Notes: generated by a model not told the origin, from the letters alone. A stretch of 64,000 nt of DNA from Gluconobacter oxydans (GCF_006539685.1 NZ_BJNM01000011.1:24131-88130), one strand, 5' to 3'; positions 9,532-19,134 are shown, numbered from the stretch's first letter. Numbers and translations: made by a program.

Positions 9532-10725
9532 TTATGCGAGGGCCGCAACAGCCGCCGCACCACGCTTGAGATCGTCGATCAGGTCTGCAGGATCTTCCAG
9601 ACCTACGGAGAGGCGGATGGCGCCATCCGTGATGCCGAGACGGGCGCGCTCTTCCTCGCTGACGCGCATATGCGTCGTTGTGGCGGGGTGGGTGGCCAGG
9701 CTGCGGGCGTCGCCGAGATTATTGGAAATCGCGATGATTTTGAAGGCGTTCATGAAGGCGAATGCGCCCTCACGGCCCCTGTCCACCACGAAGGCGACCA
9801 TGGAGCCGCCATTGTTCATCTGGGTTTTGGCCAGTTCATGCTGCGGATGATCGGCGCGGCCCGGATAGCGGACCTGAACGATTCCCGGCAGCTCGGCCAG
9901 TGCGTCGGCTACGGCGGCGGCGTTGCGGGCCATGGCATCCGTGCGGAGCTGGAGCGTTTCCAGACCCTTGAGCAGAACCCAGGCATTGAACGGCGACAGG
10001 GCGTTGCCGGTGTTGCGGGTGAAGGGCTGGAGCGTCTCGCTGATCCACTTGCTGGAACCGAGCACCGCACCGCCGAGGACGCGACCCTGACCGTCGATAT
10101 GTTTCGTACAGGAATAGACGATCACGTCTGCGCCCAGCTTGAGCGGAGACTGGCCGAGCGGAGTGGCGAAGACGTTGTCCACGATCAGCAGGCCACCGGC
10201 CTTGTGCGTCAGTTCGGCGACGCGGGCGATGTCGAGGACGTCGAGCATCGGGTTGGACGGGCTTTCGATCAGCACGGCAGCTGTCGGCTTGGACAGGGCG
10301 CGCTCCCAGGCGTCGTAATCCGTGCCATCCACCAGTTCGGTCTCGATGCCGTAGCGGGGCAGGAGGTTGGTCACGATCCAGTAGCAGGAACCGAAAATGG
10401 CGCGGGAGGCCACGACGCGGTCACCGGCCTTTACAGTCGACAGGATGGCCGAGGAGACGGCGCCCATGCCGGTCGCTGTGGCAACGCAGGCTTCGGCACC
10501 TTCGAGAAGGGCGAGGCGCTCCTGAAGCGTGTCCACGGTCGGGTTGCCGAAGCGGGAATACTGGAAGTGCTGGACGTCGCCCGTGAAGGTGGCGGCGGCC
10601 TGTTCGGCGCTGTCATAGACGAAGCCGGATGTCAGGAAGAGTGCCTCGGACGTTTCGCCGAACTCGGTGCGGTTCGGGGCTTCGTGCAGGAGACGGGTGG
10701 CTGTGCGCCAGTTTTCTGAAGACAT
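9532..10725 (-). CDS. metZ: O-succinylhomoserine sulfhydrylase
   Basis: This is a 397-residue PLP enzyme of the Cys/Met metabolism family. The PLP lysine is in YSCTKHIDGQGRVLGG; the phosphate-binding ATATGMGAVSSAI and VLIESPSNPMLDV blocks are intact. The RTATRLLHEAPNRTEFGETSEALFLTSGFVYDSAE N-terminus, read as successive short blocks, is typical of MetZ, which makes homocysteine directly from O-succinylhomoserine and sulfide. The start at 10725 is chosen over 10740 because GGAGGG lies eight bases upstream of it. The gene is preceded by a SAM-II riboswitch and a terminator, which fits methionine-pathway feedback. Confidence 0.92.
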   Translation of the reverse strand: MSSENWRTATRLLHEAPNRTEFGETSEALFLTSGFVYDSAEQAAATFTGDVQHFQYSRFGNPTVDTLQERLALLEGAEACVATATGMGAVSSAILSTVKAGDRVVASRAIFGSCYWIVTNLLPRYGIETELVDGTDYDAWERALSKPTAAVLIESPSNPMLDVLDIARVAELTHKAGGLLIVDNVFATPLGQSPLKLGADVIVYSCTKHIDGQGRVLGGAVLGSSKWISETLQPFTRNTGNALSPFNAWVLLKGLETLQLRTDAMARNAAAVADALAELPGIVQVRYPGRADHPQHELAKTQMNNGGSMVAFVVDRGREGAFAFMNAFKIIAISNNLGDARSLATHPATTTHMRVSEEERARLGITDGAIRLSVGLEDPADLIDDLKRGAAAVAALA

Positions 10726-10740
10726 GATGTGTCCCTCCAT

Positions 10741-10763
10741 AAAACGCCCTGTTGTGCAGGGCG
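10741..10763 (-). terminator. metZ: riboswitch-linked intrinsic terminator ahead of metZ
   Basis: On the minus strand CGCCCTG pairs with CAGGGCG around a CACAA loop, followed at once by TTTT and then by the metZ ribosome-binding site. Its position between the SAM-II aptamer and the start codon suggests an expression platform that stops transcription when SAM is bound. I did not identify an antiterminator by eye. Confidence 0.75.
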
Positions 10764-10810
10764 CATGTGGCGGGCCGTGGAAGTCCTGGAAATCGTTCGA
10801 TAACGACGCA

Positions 10811-10870
10811 GGGCCTCTTTAGCGCAGTTCTTTAGCCTCGCCGCAAGCCGGCCGCTCAAATCACGAGGGT
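10811..10870 (-). promoter_or_regulatory. SAM-II riboswitch (SAM_alpha)
   Basis: Read on the minus strand, the region shows the alphaproteobacterial SAM-II layout: CTCG of stem P1 followed by TGATTTG, then CCGGCTTGC, the closing CGAG, GCTAAA, and finally GCTAAAGAGG, which forms the pseudoknot half. Known members sit upstream of metA, metX and metZ, and the next gene here is metZ. Established knowledge: SAM-II binds S-adenosylmethionine as an H-type pseudoknot and lowers expression. Confidence 0.9.
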
Positions 10871-10986
10871 CAGGCACGCCATGACGTTTCTGACAGGCAG
10901 GACTATGAGCCGTATTTCGGTTTTGCGTCAACACCTTGAAGGCGGATTGCGGAGGGATCGCAGAGCGGTTATGATCGGGGCCGTAA

Positions 10987-11060
10987 GCGGGCGTAGTTCA
11001 ATGGTAGAACGGCAGCTTCCCAAGCTGCATACGGGGGTTCGATTCCCCTCGCCCGCTCCA
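10987..11060 (+). tRNA. tRNA-Gly (anticodon CCC)
   Basis: This 74-base cloverleaf has acceptor GCGGGCG paired with CGCCCGC, a D arm with AGTTCAATGGTAGAAC, anticodon stem GCAGC/GCTGC with loop TTCCCAA giving anticodon CCC, a T arm with GGTTCGATTCC, discriminator T and an encoded CCA. It reads GGG codons. Confidence 0.95.
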
Positions 11061-11081
11061 GAATTTCCTGAAAAACAGTGG

Positions 11082-11633
11082 TTATTTGGGCATCGGCGGC
11101 GCGCTGAGCGTGTCCTGATATTCCTTGCCGTTCCAGACCCAGCGGTCGTTCGGGCTGACCAGCAGGTCATGCATGCCCTTGTGGCGCGTGGGCAGGACGG
11201 AAATATCGCCGTTCACGGAGTCCAGAACCGTGTTCCAGGTGTCGTTGTGCTTCAGATAGACGGAGGTCGTGCAGCCTGCGGAACCGCAGAGGCGGGCGGA
11301 CTGGAGCTGTACGAACAGGGCTTCGTCATTCTTGCCTGAAGACAGCGGGGCGGAGCCGACGAGCACAACCGGCTGGTCATGGTGCTTAGCGGCGTCCTGA
11401 AGATCGTCTTCGTTCAGTTTGCGGGCGTCTTCATCCAGCTTCGTGCCCGGATGGGCCGTGAGGATGACGGGGGCCGCACCGGCATTGGCGGACTGCGCCG
11501 TATGCAGCGTGTGATGGCGGGTCTTGCCTGTCGCGGCATCCGCACAGGACAGGGCTCCGGGGAGCATGAAGGACAGGGCCAGAACCGCCGCGGGGCGGGA
11601 AAGAATCTGCTGGATCGACATGAGACCTGTCAT
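11082..11633 (-). CDS. secreted protein of unknown function
   Basis: This 183-residue protein has an N-terminal signal peptide whose hydrophobic core ends near SCADA. The mature part is unrecognised: a charged helix (KLDEDARKLNEDDLQDAAKHH), a beta-rich half with one likely disulfide (RLCGSAGCTT), and a repeat-like ending in DLLVSPNDRWVWNGKEYQ. That ending resembles periplasmic proteins that report a computed quantity about a substrate, but I cannot name a family. An in-frame ATG at 11621 is an equally likely start, and neither has a convincing Shine-Dalgarno. It follows the 2OG-Fe dioxygenase gene on the same strand, 40 bases away. Confidence 0.6.
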   Translation of the reverse strand: MTGLMSIQQILSRPAAVLALSFMLPGALSCADAATGKTRHHTLHTAQSANAGAAPVILTAHPGTKLDEDARKLNEDDLQDAAKHHDQPVVLVGSAPLSSGKNDEALFVQLQSARLCGSAGCTTSVYLKHNDTWNTVLDSVNGDISVLPTRHKGMHDLLVSPNDRWVWNGKEYQDTLSAPPMPK

Positions 11634-11673
11634 AACACGAAATTGAAGAAGAACATCTGTGAAGCTTCGGGTG

Positions 11674-12423
11674 TCATTCGTGGCGGAGCGTCACCACCAG
11701 CACGTCCCGATAGGCCGGCTGTGACGGATCGACGGGCTGGACGGCCGTGACGCCATGATAGACGCGATGGTCGTCCACGATGGCGGCATCCAGCGGGTTG
11801 GTAAGCGTGAAAGAACCGAGAGGTTCCTTGCGCATGCCGTGGATCGTGGTGACGCCCTGTTCGACGTTGTGGCGGGCGACCATCAGTACGAGAACCCAGT
11901 CCACGCCATCGCGATGCAGGCCCTCGGGTGTGGGGTGGCCTTCATTGCCCGGACGGGCCTCGATGCGGAACTGATGCACTTCGACATGCCAGACCGGGGG
12001 TTTTTCCTTCGGCGGCGTCAGGGCATCCGCGATCCGGCTGACGGTGCGGATGGCAGCGGTCATGGCGGGATGGGTGGCGATGGCGTCGGTTACGGCCGGA
12101 AACCAGCGCTCGATGCCGCCATTGAGCAGGTTGTAATCCCGGCTCTGGTAATGGGGCTGGTGTTTCTTGCGGGTGATGGTGTCGCCCGAGACGGCGAAGG
12201 TCGCATAACGGCGGCGGCGGTAACGGCCGCCATCCGCCATGTAGCGGTCAAGACCCAGATGGTTCCAGCTCTCGGCGAAACCCTGCCAGTCCGTCAGGCC
12301 TTCATGCTCAAGCAGAGGACGCGTGACGTCGGCCTGCAGGAAGGAAAACCCTTTTTCCAGCAGCGTATCTTCGACGCCGGTCAGAACCCTGTCAAAGGGC
12401 GGAGAGAGATCGGTAGGGTTCAT
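11674..12423 (-). CDS. 2-oxoglutarate/Fe(II) dioxygenase-family protein (PF10014-type)
   Basis: This 249-residue protein fits the 2OG-Fe_Oxy_2 family. Iron ligands can be read as H and D of GLHRDGVDWV and the distal His of VDDHRVYHGVTAV, with a downstream Arg (YRDVLVVTLR) available for 2-oxoglutarate. The N-terminal half carries RRRRYATF and HYQSRDYNLLNGG, seen in this family. Some relatives hydroxylate free amino acids such as isoleucine; the substrate here is unknown. It lies alone between ndh and a secreted unknown on the same strand. The family call is good and the function is open. Confidence 0.75.
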   Translation of the reverse strand: MNPTDLSPPFDRVLTGVEDTLLEKGFSFLQADVTRPLLEHEGLTDWQGFAESWNHLGLDRYMADGGRYRRRRYATFAVSGDTITRKKHQPHYQSRDYNLLNGGIERWFPAVTDAIATHPAMTAAIRTVSRIADALTPPKEKPPVWHVEVHQFRIEARPGNEGHPTPEGLHRDGVDWVLVLMVARHNVEQGVTTIHGMRKEPLGSFTLTNPLDAAIVDDHRVYHGVTAVQPVDPSQPAYRDVLVVTLRHE

Positions 12424-12503
12424 GAGTTCTCGGACCAGGGGACGCAGGGTTGGATGAGGCTCCGTCCCACATTCCCTCTTTGACGGGCTTCTGAAAAGGG
12501 ATT

Positions 12504-13733
12504 TCAGGCGCCCAGATCAGGTTTGACCGGCGAAAGATGTTCGCGGACCGTGCTGCAGGCCGTAGGCGCCACGCCGAGGATGCCTGCGAGGTGCTGGCGG
12601 TAGAGCCCCTCATGGATCAGACGTGCGGCCAGACCCGACAGCAGACCGCCGCCGAAGCTGCGCTTGGCGTCCAGCATGCCCCAGCCATTGTAGTCCCCCA
12701 GGGCCACGACAGCGCCGCGGTCGTTATAGGCGAACGGGGCAGGGGTTCTGCCGGCGATGATTTCCGGCAGGGCACGGCCGAGATACTGGCCTTGCTGGCG
12801 TGCGGCCTGAGCCGTCGGCGCGATCGGGGCTGCGTCGATGCGGGCGCAGTCGCCGATGGCAAAAACGGCCGGGTCCTGCGTGGTCTGAAGCGTGGTGGTT
12901 ACGCCGAGCTGGCCCGAGCGTCCGCGTTCCAGACCTTCGAGAAGGTTTGTGGCATCCGAGGCGCGCACGCCGGCGGCCCAGACGCGGAGGCTGGCGGGGA
13001 TGTGCTCGCCGGATTTGAGGCTGAAACCGGTCTCGTCCGCGCCGACCACCATGGCTTCGGTGCGCACGGAAATTCCGAGCTTTTCGAGCTGCTGCGTGGC
13101 AGCGGTGGAGACGGCCTCGGGGAAGGCCGGGAGGATGCGCGGGCCGGTTTCGATCAGGACGGCGTTCAGCAGGGATTTGCGAACAGCCGGTCCCAGACCG
13201 CGGGCGTCATCGATGGACTTGCACAGTTCGGCAATCAGCTGAACGCCGGTGGCACCCCCGCCGACGATGCCGACCGAGAGCTTCTCGCCAGCGGCACGGG
13301 CTTTCTGCACGGCTTCGCGGAAGGTGGCGAAGAGGGCGTCGGCGTCATTCAGGCTGTCGATGAACATGCAGTGGTCGACGATGCCGGGAATGCCGAAGTC
13401 ATTCGCGCGCGAGCCGAGAGCGACCACCAGATAATCGTAAGGCAGTGTTGCGCCGGTATCGAGCGAGACGGTCTTGTTCTCGCGGTTGACGGCGACGGGG
13501 CTGCCCTGGACGAAGGTGAAGCCGAACTTTACGGCCGTGTCTTTGAAGGGGATGCAGTTCCCCTGATGCTGCATGGTGCCCGCAGCGAATTCGTGCAGAG
13601 CCGGCTTCCAGTAATGGAGGGGGCTGCGGTCAACGAGTGTCAGGGAGATGTTCTGGCGACGGCCCAGCGCTGCAGCGGCTTCAAGCCCCCCAACGCCACC
13701 GCCAAGAACAAGCACGCGAGCTCCAGCAGACAT
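12504..13733 (-). CDS. ndh: type II NADH:quinone oxidoreductase (NDH-2)
   Basis: This 409-residue flavoprotein has an N-terminal FAD-binding GGGVGGLEAAAAL, the second dinucleotide motif VGIVGGGATGVQLIAEL for NADH, and a C-terminal FAD-contacting AIGDCARIDAAP followed by TAQAARQQGQYLG. NDH-2 passes electrons from NADH to ubiquinone at the inner membrane without pumping protons. In Gluconobacter, which lacks complex I, it is the main NADH exit to the respiratory chain (established for G. oxydans; that it applies here is inference). The start ATG at 13733 follows GAGG. The 98-base gap to argJ probably holds its promoter. Confidence 0.92.
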   Translation of the reverse strand: MSAGARVLVLGGGVGGLEAAAALGRRQNISLTLVDRSPLHYWKPALHEFAAGTMQHQGNCIPFKDTAVKFGFTFVQGSPVAVNRENKTVSLDTGATLPYDYLVVALGSRANDFGIPGIVDHCMFIDSLNDADALFATFREAVQKARAAGEKLSVGIVGGGATGVQLIAELCKSIDDARGLGPAVRKSLLNAVLIETGPRILPAFPEAVSTAATQQLEKLGISVRTEAMVVGADETGFSLKSGEHIPASLRVWAAGVRASDATNLLEGLERGRSGQLGVTTTLQTTQDPAVFAIGDCARIDAAPIAPTAQAARQQGQYLGRALPEIIAGRTPAPFAYNDRGAVVALGDYNGWGMLDAKRSFGGGLLSGLAARLIHEGLYRQHLAGILGVAPTACSTVREHLSPVKPDLGA

Positions 13734-13831
13734 GGATTTTTCCTCATATCAAGTGCGAAACGGCACCCGGATTTTGCTAACGGCAGAGGCGGGGACGCAC
13801 AAGCCCCGCTCTCGCTGACGTGTTGGGACGG

Positions 13832-15067
13832 TCAGCTGCGGTAGGAGCCGTTGATGTCGATGTAGCCATGCGTCAGATCGCAGGTCCAGACGCGGGCCTG
13901 TCCGTCACCCAGGTCGAGATCGACGGCAATTTCGATCTCCTGACCCTTCATGTGGGCGACGACCGGGGCTTCATCGTAATTCTCGACGACACCGCCGTCT
14001 TTCGCGATCCACGTGCCGCCGATGGCGACGGAGAGGCGGTCGCGGTCTGCGGGTTCACCGCTTTTTCCCACCGCCATGACCACCCGTCCCCAGTTGGCGT
14101 CTTCGCCCGCAATAGCGGTTTTGACGAGCGGGGAGTTGGCGATGCACAGCGCGATGCGGTGGGCGGAGAGGTTGGAATCCGCTCCGGTGACGGCGATACG
14201 GACAAGCTTTGTCGCACCTTCGCCATCGCGGACCACCATCAGCGCGAGCTCCAGCAGGAGATCGTTCAGCGCAAGGGTAAACTCGGCGAGAGCGGGATCG
14301 TTGACGTCGTCGACTTCCGGATTGTCGGCCAGTCCGGTCGCGAAAATCATCAGCATGTCCGAAGTGGACGTGTCCGAATCGACGGTAATGGAATTGAAGC
14401 TCTGGGCGCAGCCGGAGGCCAGCAGGGACTGCAGCACGTTCTGCGGCAGTTTGGCGTCGGTTGCCACATAGGCCAGCATCGTGGCCATGTCGGGGGCGAC
14501 CATGCCCGATCCTTTGGCGATGCCCTGGATGCGGACGGGGGTGCCGTTGATTTTCACATCGCGACGGGCGGCCTTGGGGAAGGTGTCCGTCGTCATGATG
14601 GCGCGGGCGGCATCGGCCCAACCGTTCTCTTCCAGTCCGGCCCTGGCGGCGGGAAGGGCGGCGATGATGCGGTCCTGCGGCAGTTTTTCGCCGATCACGC
14701 CCGTAGAGGCGAGAAAGACGTCCTGCGGAGGGCAGTCGAGAAGCTGTGCGGTGGCGTCCGCACAGTCTTCGCAGGCCTGGATTCCGGCGCGGCCGGTGAA
14801 GACGTTCGCGTTGCCTGCATTGACGAGCAGGGCGCGGGCATAAGGGGTCGTCAGGGCCTCGCGGCACCACAGGACCGGGGCGCCGGGGCAGGCGTTCTTC
14901 GTATAGACGCCCGCGGCGACCGTGCCGGGGACGAATTCCGCGAGCATCAGGTCCGTACGGCCCTGATAGCGGATGCCCGCGGCGACGGCGGAAAGCCGCA
15001 CGCCCGCAATCGTTGCAAGGTCCGGAAGCGGACGCGCGAGCGGAGAGACGGGGAGCGGCTTTGCCAT
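13832..15067 (-). CDS. argJ: ArgJ, bifunctional ornithine acetyltransferase / N-acetylglutamate synthase
   Basis: This 411-residue Ntn-type enzyme recycles the acetyl group from N-acetylornithine to glutamate in arginine biosynthesis. The self-cleavage site is visible in KGSGMVAPDMATMLAY, where the Thr after Ala becomes the nucleophile of the beta chain. LLVNAGNANVFTG and the oxyanion-hole region ASTGVIGEKLP are intact. The ATG at 15067 lies four bases past the stop of the upstream parvulin gene, so the pair is probably one operon. An upstream in-frame extension to 15106 would run into the parvulin coding region and is rejected. Whether it also makes N-acetylglutamate from acetyl-CoA cannot be seen. 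Confidence 0.93.
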   Translation of the reverse strand: MAKPLPVSPLARPLPDLATIAGVRLSAVAAGIRYQGRTDLMLAEFVPGTVAAGVYTKNACPGAPVLWCREALTTPYARALLVNAGNANVFTGRAGIQACEDCADATAQLLDCPPQDVFLASTGVIGEKLPQDRIIAALPAARAGLEENGWADAARAIMTTDTFPKAARRDVKINGTPVRIQGIAKGSGMVAPDMATMLAYVATDAKLPQNVLQSLLASGCAQSFNSITVDSDTSTSDMLMIFATGLADNPEVDDVNDPALAEFTLALNDLLLELALMVVRDGEGATKLVRIAVTGADSNLSAHRIALCIANSPLVKTAIAGEDANWGRVVMAVGKSGEPADRDRLSVAIGGTWIAKDGGVVENYDEAPVVAHMKGQEIEIAVDLDLGDGQARVWTCDLTHGYIDINGSYRS

Positions 15068-15071
15068 GGAC

Positions 15072-15998
15072 TTACTTCTTTGCAGGTGCGGCAGCCGGAG
15101 CTGCATTCGGGATCGCCTTGCCCTGTGCGTCGTAGTGAACGACCTTCACCTGGGATTCAGCGGCCTGAACGATGTCACGCACCTTGTCGCGGATCAGCTC
15201 CTGACGGACCTGGTCGTGGACCTGGTCGAAGGTCGGGATCGGGGCCGTACGGGTCGCGAGGACCTGGATCACGTGCCAGCCGTACTGGGTGTGAACCGGG
15301 GTCTGGGAGATCGTGTTCGGCTTCATGGCGAAAGCAGCTGCGGAGAAAGCCGGCAGCATGTCTTCCTTCTTGAACCAGCCGAGATCGCCACCGTTTGCAC
15401 CGGCGGAACCCTTGTCCTTGGAAAGCTGGGCAGCAAGCTTGCCGAAATCAGCGCCCTTGCCGAGCTGGGCAATGATGTCCTTGGCCTGCGCTTCGCTGTC
15501 CACGAGGATGTGGCGGGCGTGGATCTCTTCTTCCGGCTTCTTGTTCGCGTAATGCGACTGGTAGAAGTCATGCATTGCGGAATCGGTGACCAGCGGGCCG
15601 ACCTTCTCTTCGAGATAGGCGTTCTGCAGCGCATTTGCGGCAGCGGCATCCATGGCAGCCTTCACGTCCGGCTTGTGGTTCAGGCCTTCCTTCTCGGCGG
15701 CGAACTGTACGGCCTTCTGGTCAACGAGCTGGTTGACGATCAGCGGAACCAGGACGGACGGCTGGATCTGGCGGGCCTGCGGCGGGAGGTTGCCCGCTGC
15801 GCGCTGCACGTCGCCCAGCGTGATCTTCGCACCGTTGACGGTGGCGATCAGCATGTCGGGGTTGGGGGCAGCGGCCGGAGCGGCTGCGGGTGCTGCGGCG
15901 GCAGGGGCTGCTGCGGGAGCGGCGAAAGCCGTCGATGCTGCGACCGACGTGCCGGCCAGAAGGGCGGCGAGAGCGAAAGTGGAGCGGGAAAGCCGCAT
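15072..15998 (-). CDS. periplasmic parvulin-type peptidyl-prolyl isomerase
   Basis: This 308-residue protein has a signal peptide (MRLSRSTFALAALLAG, cut after AFA) and then an Ala/Pro-rich linker of about 20 residues. A SurA/PrsA-like helical chaperone region follows, and a single parvulin domain (EEIHARHILVDSEAQAKDII to YGWHVIQVL). Enzymes of this type help fold outer-membrane proteins. The start at 15998 is favoured over 16070 because the signal peptide begins there and GAGG lies about ten bases upstream. It is followed after four bases by argJ, an operon with no obvious biochemical link. Confidence 0.85.
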   Translation of the reverse strand: MRLSRSTFALAALLAGTSVAASTAFAAPAAAPAAAAPAAAPAAAPNPDMLIATVNGAKITLGDVQRAAGNLPPQARQIQPSVLVPLIVNQLVDQKAVQFAAEKEGLNHKPDVKAAMDAAAANALQNAYLEEKVGPLVTDSAMHDFYQSHYANKKPEEEIHARHILVDSEAQAKDIIAQLGKGADFGKLAAQLSKDKGSAGANGGDLGWFKKEDMLPAFSAAAFAMKPNTISQTPVHTQYGWHVIQVLATRTAPIPTFDQVHDQVRQELIRDKVRDIVQAAESQVKVVHYDAQGKAIPNAAPAAAPAKK

Positions 15999-16334
15999 GT
16001 GGGGACTACCTCGGATGTAACCTGGAAAAAGGATGGCCTGCACCATGACAAAGGCTGGTCCGCCCTGCAAGGGTGCGGTCCGTTACCATTCCTTCACGCG
16101 CCCTTCACGCACGCTGCAGGCGGGTGTTGCGCGGGGTGCGGGGGCGGTCGGGGATGTGACACTGTGATGACAATGGGAACATTTCATCGGAGTTCTGGGC
16201 GGGCTCTCCATTGACCCTTTGCGGCCCGGGTCCTATCTCCAGCAGACGTGAAAATCCTGACGGCACGGTGCGGCGGGTCTTTCCGGTAGTGGAAAGAGCT
16301 GGCGCTTCGGGCCTTCGGCATCTCAAGGTTCAGC
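15999..16334. promoter_or_regulatory. 336-bp divergent intergenic region between parvulin gene and secA
   Basis: This gap serves both divergent genes. It holds a promoter-like TTGACC-N17-TATCTC facing secA (16211-16239), a short direct repeat CTTCACGC near 16090-16110, and a Pho-box-like sequence at 16156-16173 that matches the consensus in 12 of 14 positions. I see no credible small gene. Confidence 0.5.
16211..16239 (+). promoter_or_regulatory. secA: candidate sigma-70 promoter for secA
   Basis: TTGACC at 16211-16216 and TATCTC at 16234-16239 are separated by exactly 17 bases, giving a leader of about 90 bases before the secA ATG. The match is by eye, and the -10 element is imperfect. Confidence 0.5.
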
Positions 16335-19100
16335 ATGTTCGCACGCCTCGCCCGCGCCCTTTTCGGTTCTGCCAACGATCGCACGCTCAAGGCGTATCAG
16401 CGCCGTGTGCCCGAGATCAATGCACTGGAGCCTGCGGTCCAGGCCCTGTCTGACGAGCAGCTCCGGCACAAGACGACCGAGTTCAAGGAGCGGCTGGAAA
16501 AGGGCGAAACCCTCGACGGTCTGCTACCGGAAGCCTTTGCGGTCTGCCGTGAAGCGTCGCGCCGTGTTCTGGGTAAGCGTCACTTTGATGTGCAGCTGAT
16601 CGGCGGCATGGTCCTGCATGCGGGGCGGATTGCCGAGATGCGGACGGGTGAGGGCAAGACCCTTGTGGCGACTCTGGCGGTCTATCTGAACGCGCTGAGC
16701 GGCAAGGGCGTGCATGTCGTCACGGTGAATGACTATCTTGCGCGGCGTGACGCGGAAGAGATGTCCATCCTCTACAGCTTTCTCGGGCTGACGACCGGTG
16801 TGATCGTGCCGAACCTGTCGGACGGGGAGCGTCGCGAGGCTTATGCCGCGGACATCACCTACGGCACGAATAACGAGTTCGGTTTCGACTACCTGCGCGA
16901 CAATATGAAATATTCGTTCGCCGACATGGTGCAGCGTCCGTTCAACCACGCGATCGTGGATGAGGTGGACAGCATCCTGATCGACGAGGCGCGGACCCCG
17001 CTCATTATCTCGGGTCCGGCAGATGACAGCTCCGATCTTTATCGCTCTGTCGATGATGTGGTCGTGAAGCTCGTTCAGGAGCCGGATGTCTACGACAAAG
17101 ATGAGAAGCTGCGTTCCGTCACGCTGACCGAGCACGGCTCGCACCGGGTCGAAGAACTGCTCGCCGAAGCGGGCGTGCTTCAGGACGGCGGCCTGTACGA
17201 CATCCATAACGTCGCGGTGGTCCATCACGTCCAGCAGTCCCTGCGGGCGCATACGCTGTTTACGCGGGACGTGGATTATATCGTGCGTGACGGCAAGGTC
17301 GTCATCATTGACGAGTTCACGGGCCGCATGATGGACGGGCGCCGGTATTCGGATGGTCTGCATCAGGCGCTGGAAGCCAAGGAGCATGTGGAGATCCAGC
17401 AGGAGAACCAGACGCTCGCCTCCATCACGTTCCAGAACTATTTCCGTCTCTATCCGAAGCTGTCCGGCATGACCGGTACGGCCATGACCGAGGCTGACGA
17501 GTTTGCGGAAATCTATCACCTCGACGTGGTGGAAATCCCGACGAACCTGCCGGTCAGGCGGATCGATACGGATGACGAGGTCTATCTGACGGCGGCCGAG
17601 AAGTTCAGCGCCGTGGCCGATCTGATCAAGGAAATCCACGAGACTGGCCAGCCCATCCTCGTGGGTACGACGTCGATCGAGAAGAGCGAGTATCTCTCGC
17701 ATATTCTAACGCAGCGCGGCATTCCGCATAACGTCCTCAATGCGCGCCAGCATGAGAAGGAAGCGATCATCGTGGCGCAGGCGGGTGCGCCGGGCGCTAT
17801 TACGATCGCCACGAACATGGCGGGCCGCGGTACCGACATCAAGCTTGGCGGCAATATCGAGATGCTGGTCAAGGCCAGCACCGAAGGCGTCGAGGATGAG
17901 GCGCAGCGTGAGTCCGTTGAGCAGAACATCCGCGCGATCGTCGAGGAGCATCACGAGGAAGTTCACAAGGCGGGCGGTCTGTATGTGATCGGCACGGAGC
18001 GGCATGAGAGCCGCCGTGTGGACAACCAGTTGCGTGGCCGTTCGGGACGACAGGGTGATCCGGGCAATTCGCGGTTCTTCCTGTCGCTTGAAGACGATCT
18101 GATCCGTATTTTCGCCAGCGACCGCATGGGCGCGATGATGCAGAAGATGGGGCTCAAGGAAGGCGAGGCGATTGTTCACCCCTGGCTGAACAAGGCTCTG
18201 GAAAAGGCGCAGAAGCGGGTCGAGGCGCGCAACTTCGACATGCGCAAGAACACGCTCAAATATGACGACGTCATGAATGACCAGCGCAAGGAGGTTTATG
18301 CCCAGCGCCGGGAATACATGGCGACGGACGACCTGTCGGGCGTGATCGCCGAGCTGCGCGAGCATACGATCGAGGATCTGGTGCATGCGCATATTCCCGA
18401 GAAGTCCTTTGCCGAGGCCTGGGATACGGAAGGGTTGACCAAGGAAGTCTCCCGCATCCTGAACCTGGATCTGCCGATTGCGGACTGGGCGAAGGAAGAC
18501 GGTATGGATTCCGAGGGCGTGATCGAGCGGATCGAGGCGGAAGCCGCGAAGGCGCAGGCGGCACGGACGGCCAATATGGGCCCCGAGCTGATGCGTCTGA
18601 TCGAGAAGCAGGTCGTGTTGACGACGTTCGATGCGGTGTGGAAAGAGCATCTGCACGGGCTGGACCAGCTGCGTCAGGGTATTGGTCTGCGGGCTTATGG
18701 GCAGCGTGATCCGCTGAATGAGTACAAGCAGGAAGCCTTCCAGATGTTCACGGCGATGCTGGATGACATGCGCATCCGCGTGACGGAGACGATGTGCCGC
18801 ATCCAGGCCGTGTCCGAGCCGCCGCCATTCCCGGTCATCAACACCGAGACGTCCGGTCCGTCCGAGGAACCTGCGGGACTGTTCTCGCAGGGAACGACGG
18901 GGGGCGACATTCCGGCGCCGCAGCCGATGGCAGGTTTCCCGTCCGCTGCTCCGATGCCGCCACGCCCGCAGCCCGTCCCGACGGGTGCTGAGCCTGATGC
19001 GGCGACGCTTCAGCGCTGGTATGCGGAGACGCCGCGCAACGCCCTTTGCCCGTGTGGATCGGGTCTGAAGTTCAAACATTGTCATGGCAGGCTCGCCTGA
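16335..19100 (+). CDS. secA: preprotein translocase motor SecA
   Basis: This 921-residue SecA is full length. It contains the DEAD-motor Walker A region ([22 protein letters not shown]), [20 protein letters not shown], the cross-linking and helical wing parts, [10 protein letters not shown] and [11 protein letters not shown]. After a Pro-rich linker (about residues 860-895) it ends in a SEC-C zinc motif with [13 protein letters not shown], used for SecB and ribosome contact. It drives ATP-dependent export through SecYEG. It is preceded by a candidate promoter at 16211-16239 and followed 34 bases later by yebC. Confidence 0.97.
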   Translation: MFARLARALFGSANDRTLKAYQRRVPEINALEPAVQALSDEQLRHKTTEFKERLEKGETLDGLLPEAFAVCREASRRVLGKRHFDVQLIGGMVLHAGRIAEMRTGEGKTLVATLAVYLNALSGKGVHVVTVNDYLARRDAEEMSILYSFLGLTTGVIVPNLSDGERREAYAADITYGTNNEFGFDYLRDNMKYSFADMVQRPFNHAIVDEVDSILIDEARTPLIISGPADDSSDLYRSVDDVVVKLVQEPDVYDKDEKLRSVTLTEHGSHRVEELLAEAGVLQDGGLYDIHNVAVVHHVQQSLRAHTLFTRDVDYIVRDGKVVIIDEFTGRMMDGRRYSDGLHQALEAKEHVEIQQENQTLASITFQNYFRLYPKLSGMTGTAMTEADEFAEIYHLDVVEIPTNLPVRRIDTDDEVYLTAAEKFSAVADLIKEIHETGQPILVGTTSIEKSEYLSHILTQRGIPHNVLNARQHEKEAIIVAQAGAPGAITIATNMAGRGTDIKLGGNIEMLVKASTEGVEDEAQRESVEQNIRAIVEEHHEEVHKAGGLYVIGTERHESRRVDNQLRGRSGRQGDPGNSRFFLSLEDDLIRIFASDRMGAMMQKMGLKEGEAIVHPWLNKALEKAQKRVEARNFDMRKNTLKYDDVMNDQRKEVYAQRREYMATDDLSGVIAELREHTIEDLVHAHIPEKSFAEAWDTEGLTKEVSRILNLDLPIADWAKEDGMDSEGVIERIEAEAAKAQAARTANMGPELMRLIEKQVVLTTFDAVWKEHLHGLDQLRQGIGLRAYGQRDPLNEYKQEAFQMFTAMLDDMRIRVTETMCRIQAVSEPPPFPVINTETSGPSEEPAGLFSQGTTGGDIPAPQPMAGFPSAAPMPPRPQPVPTGAEPDAATLQRWYAETPRNALCPCGSGLKFKHCHGRLA

Positions 19101-19134
19101 GCCTCTGACACGACGATAGAGGAAGGAGCGACCG

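Noticed and set aside
10881..11339. Plus-strand open frame spanning the tRNA-Gly gene
   Set aside because: It reads through a complete tRNA and then antisense of the secreted-protein gene, so it is not a coding region.
13820..15373. Long plus-strand frame opposite argJ and the parvulin gene
   Set aside because: Low-complexity Gly/Arg/Asp translation, antisense to two clear enzymes.
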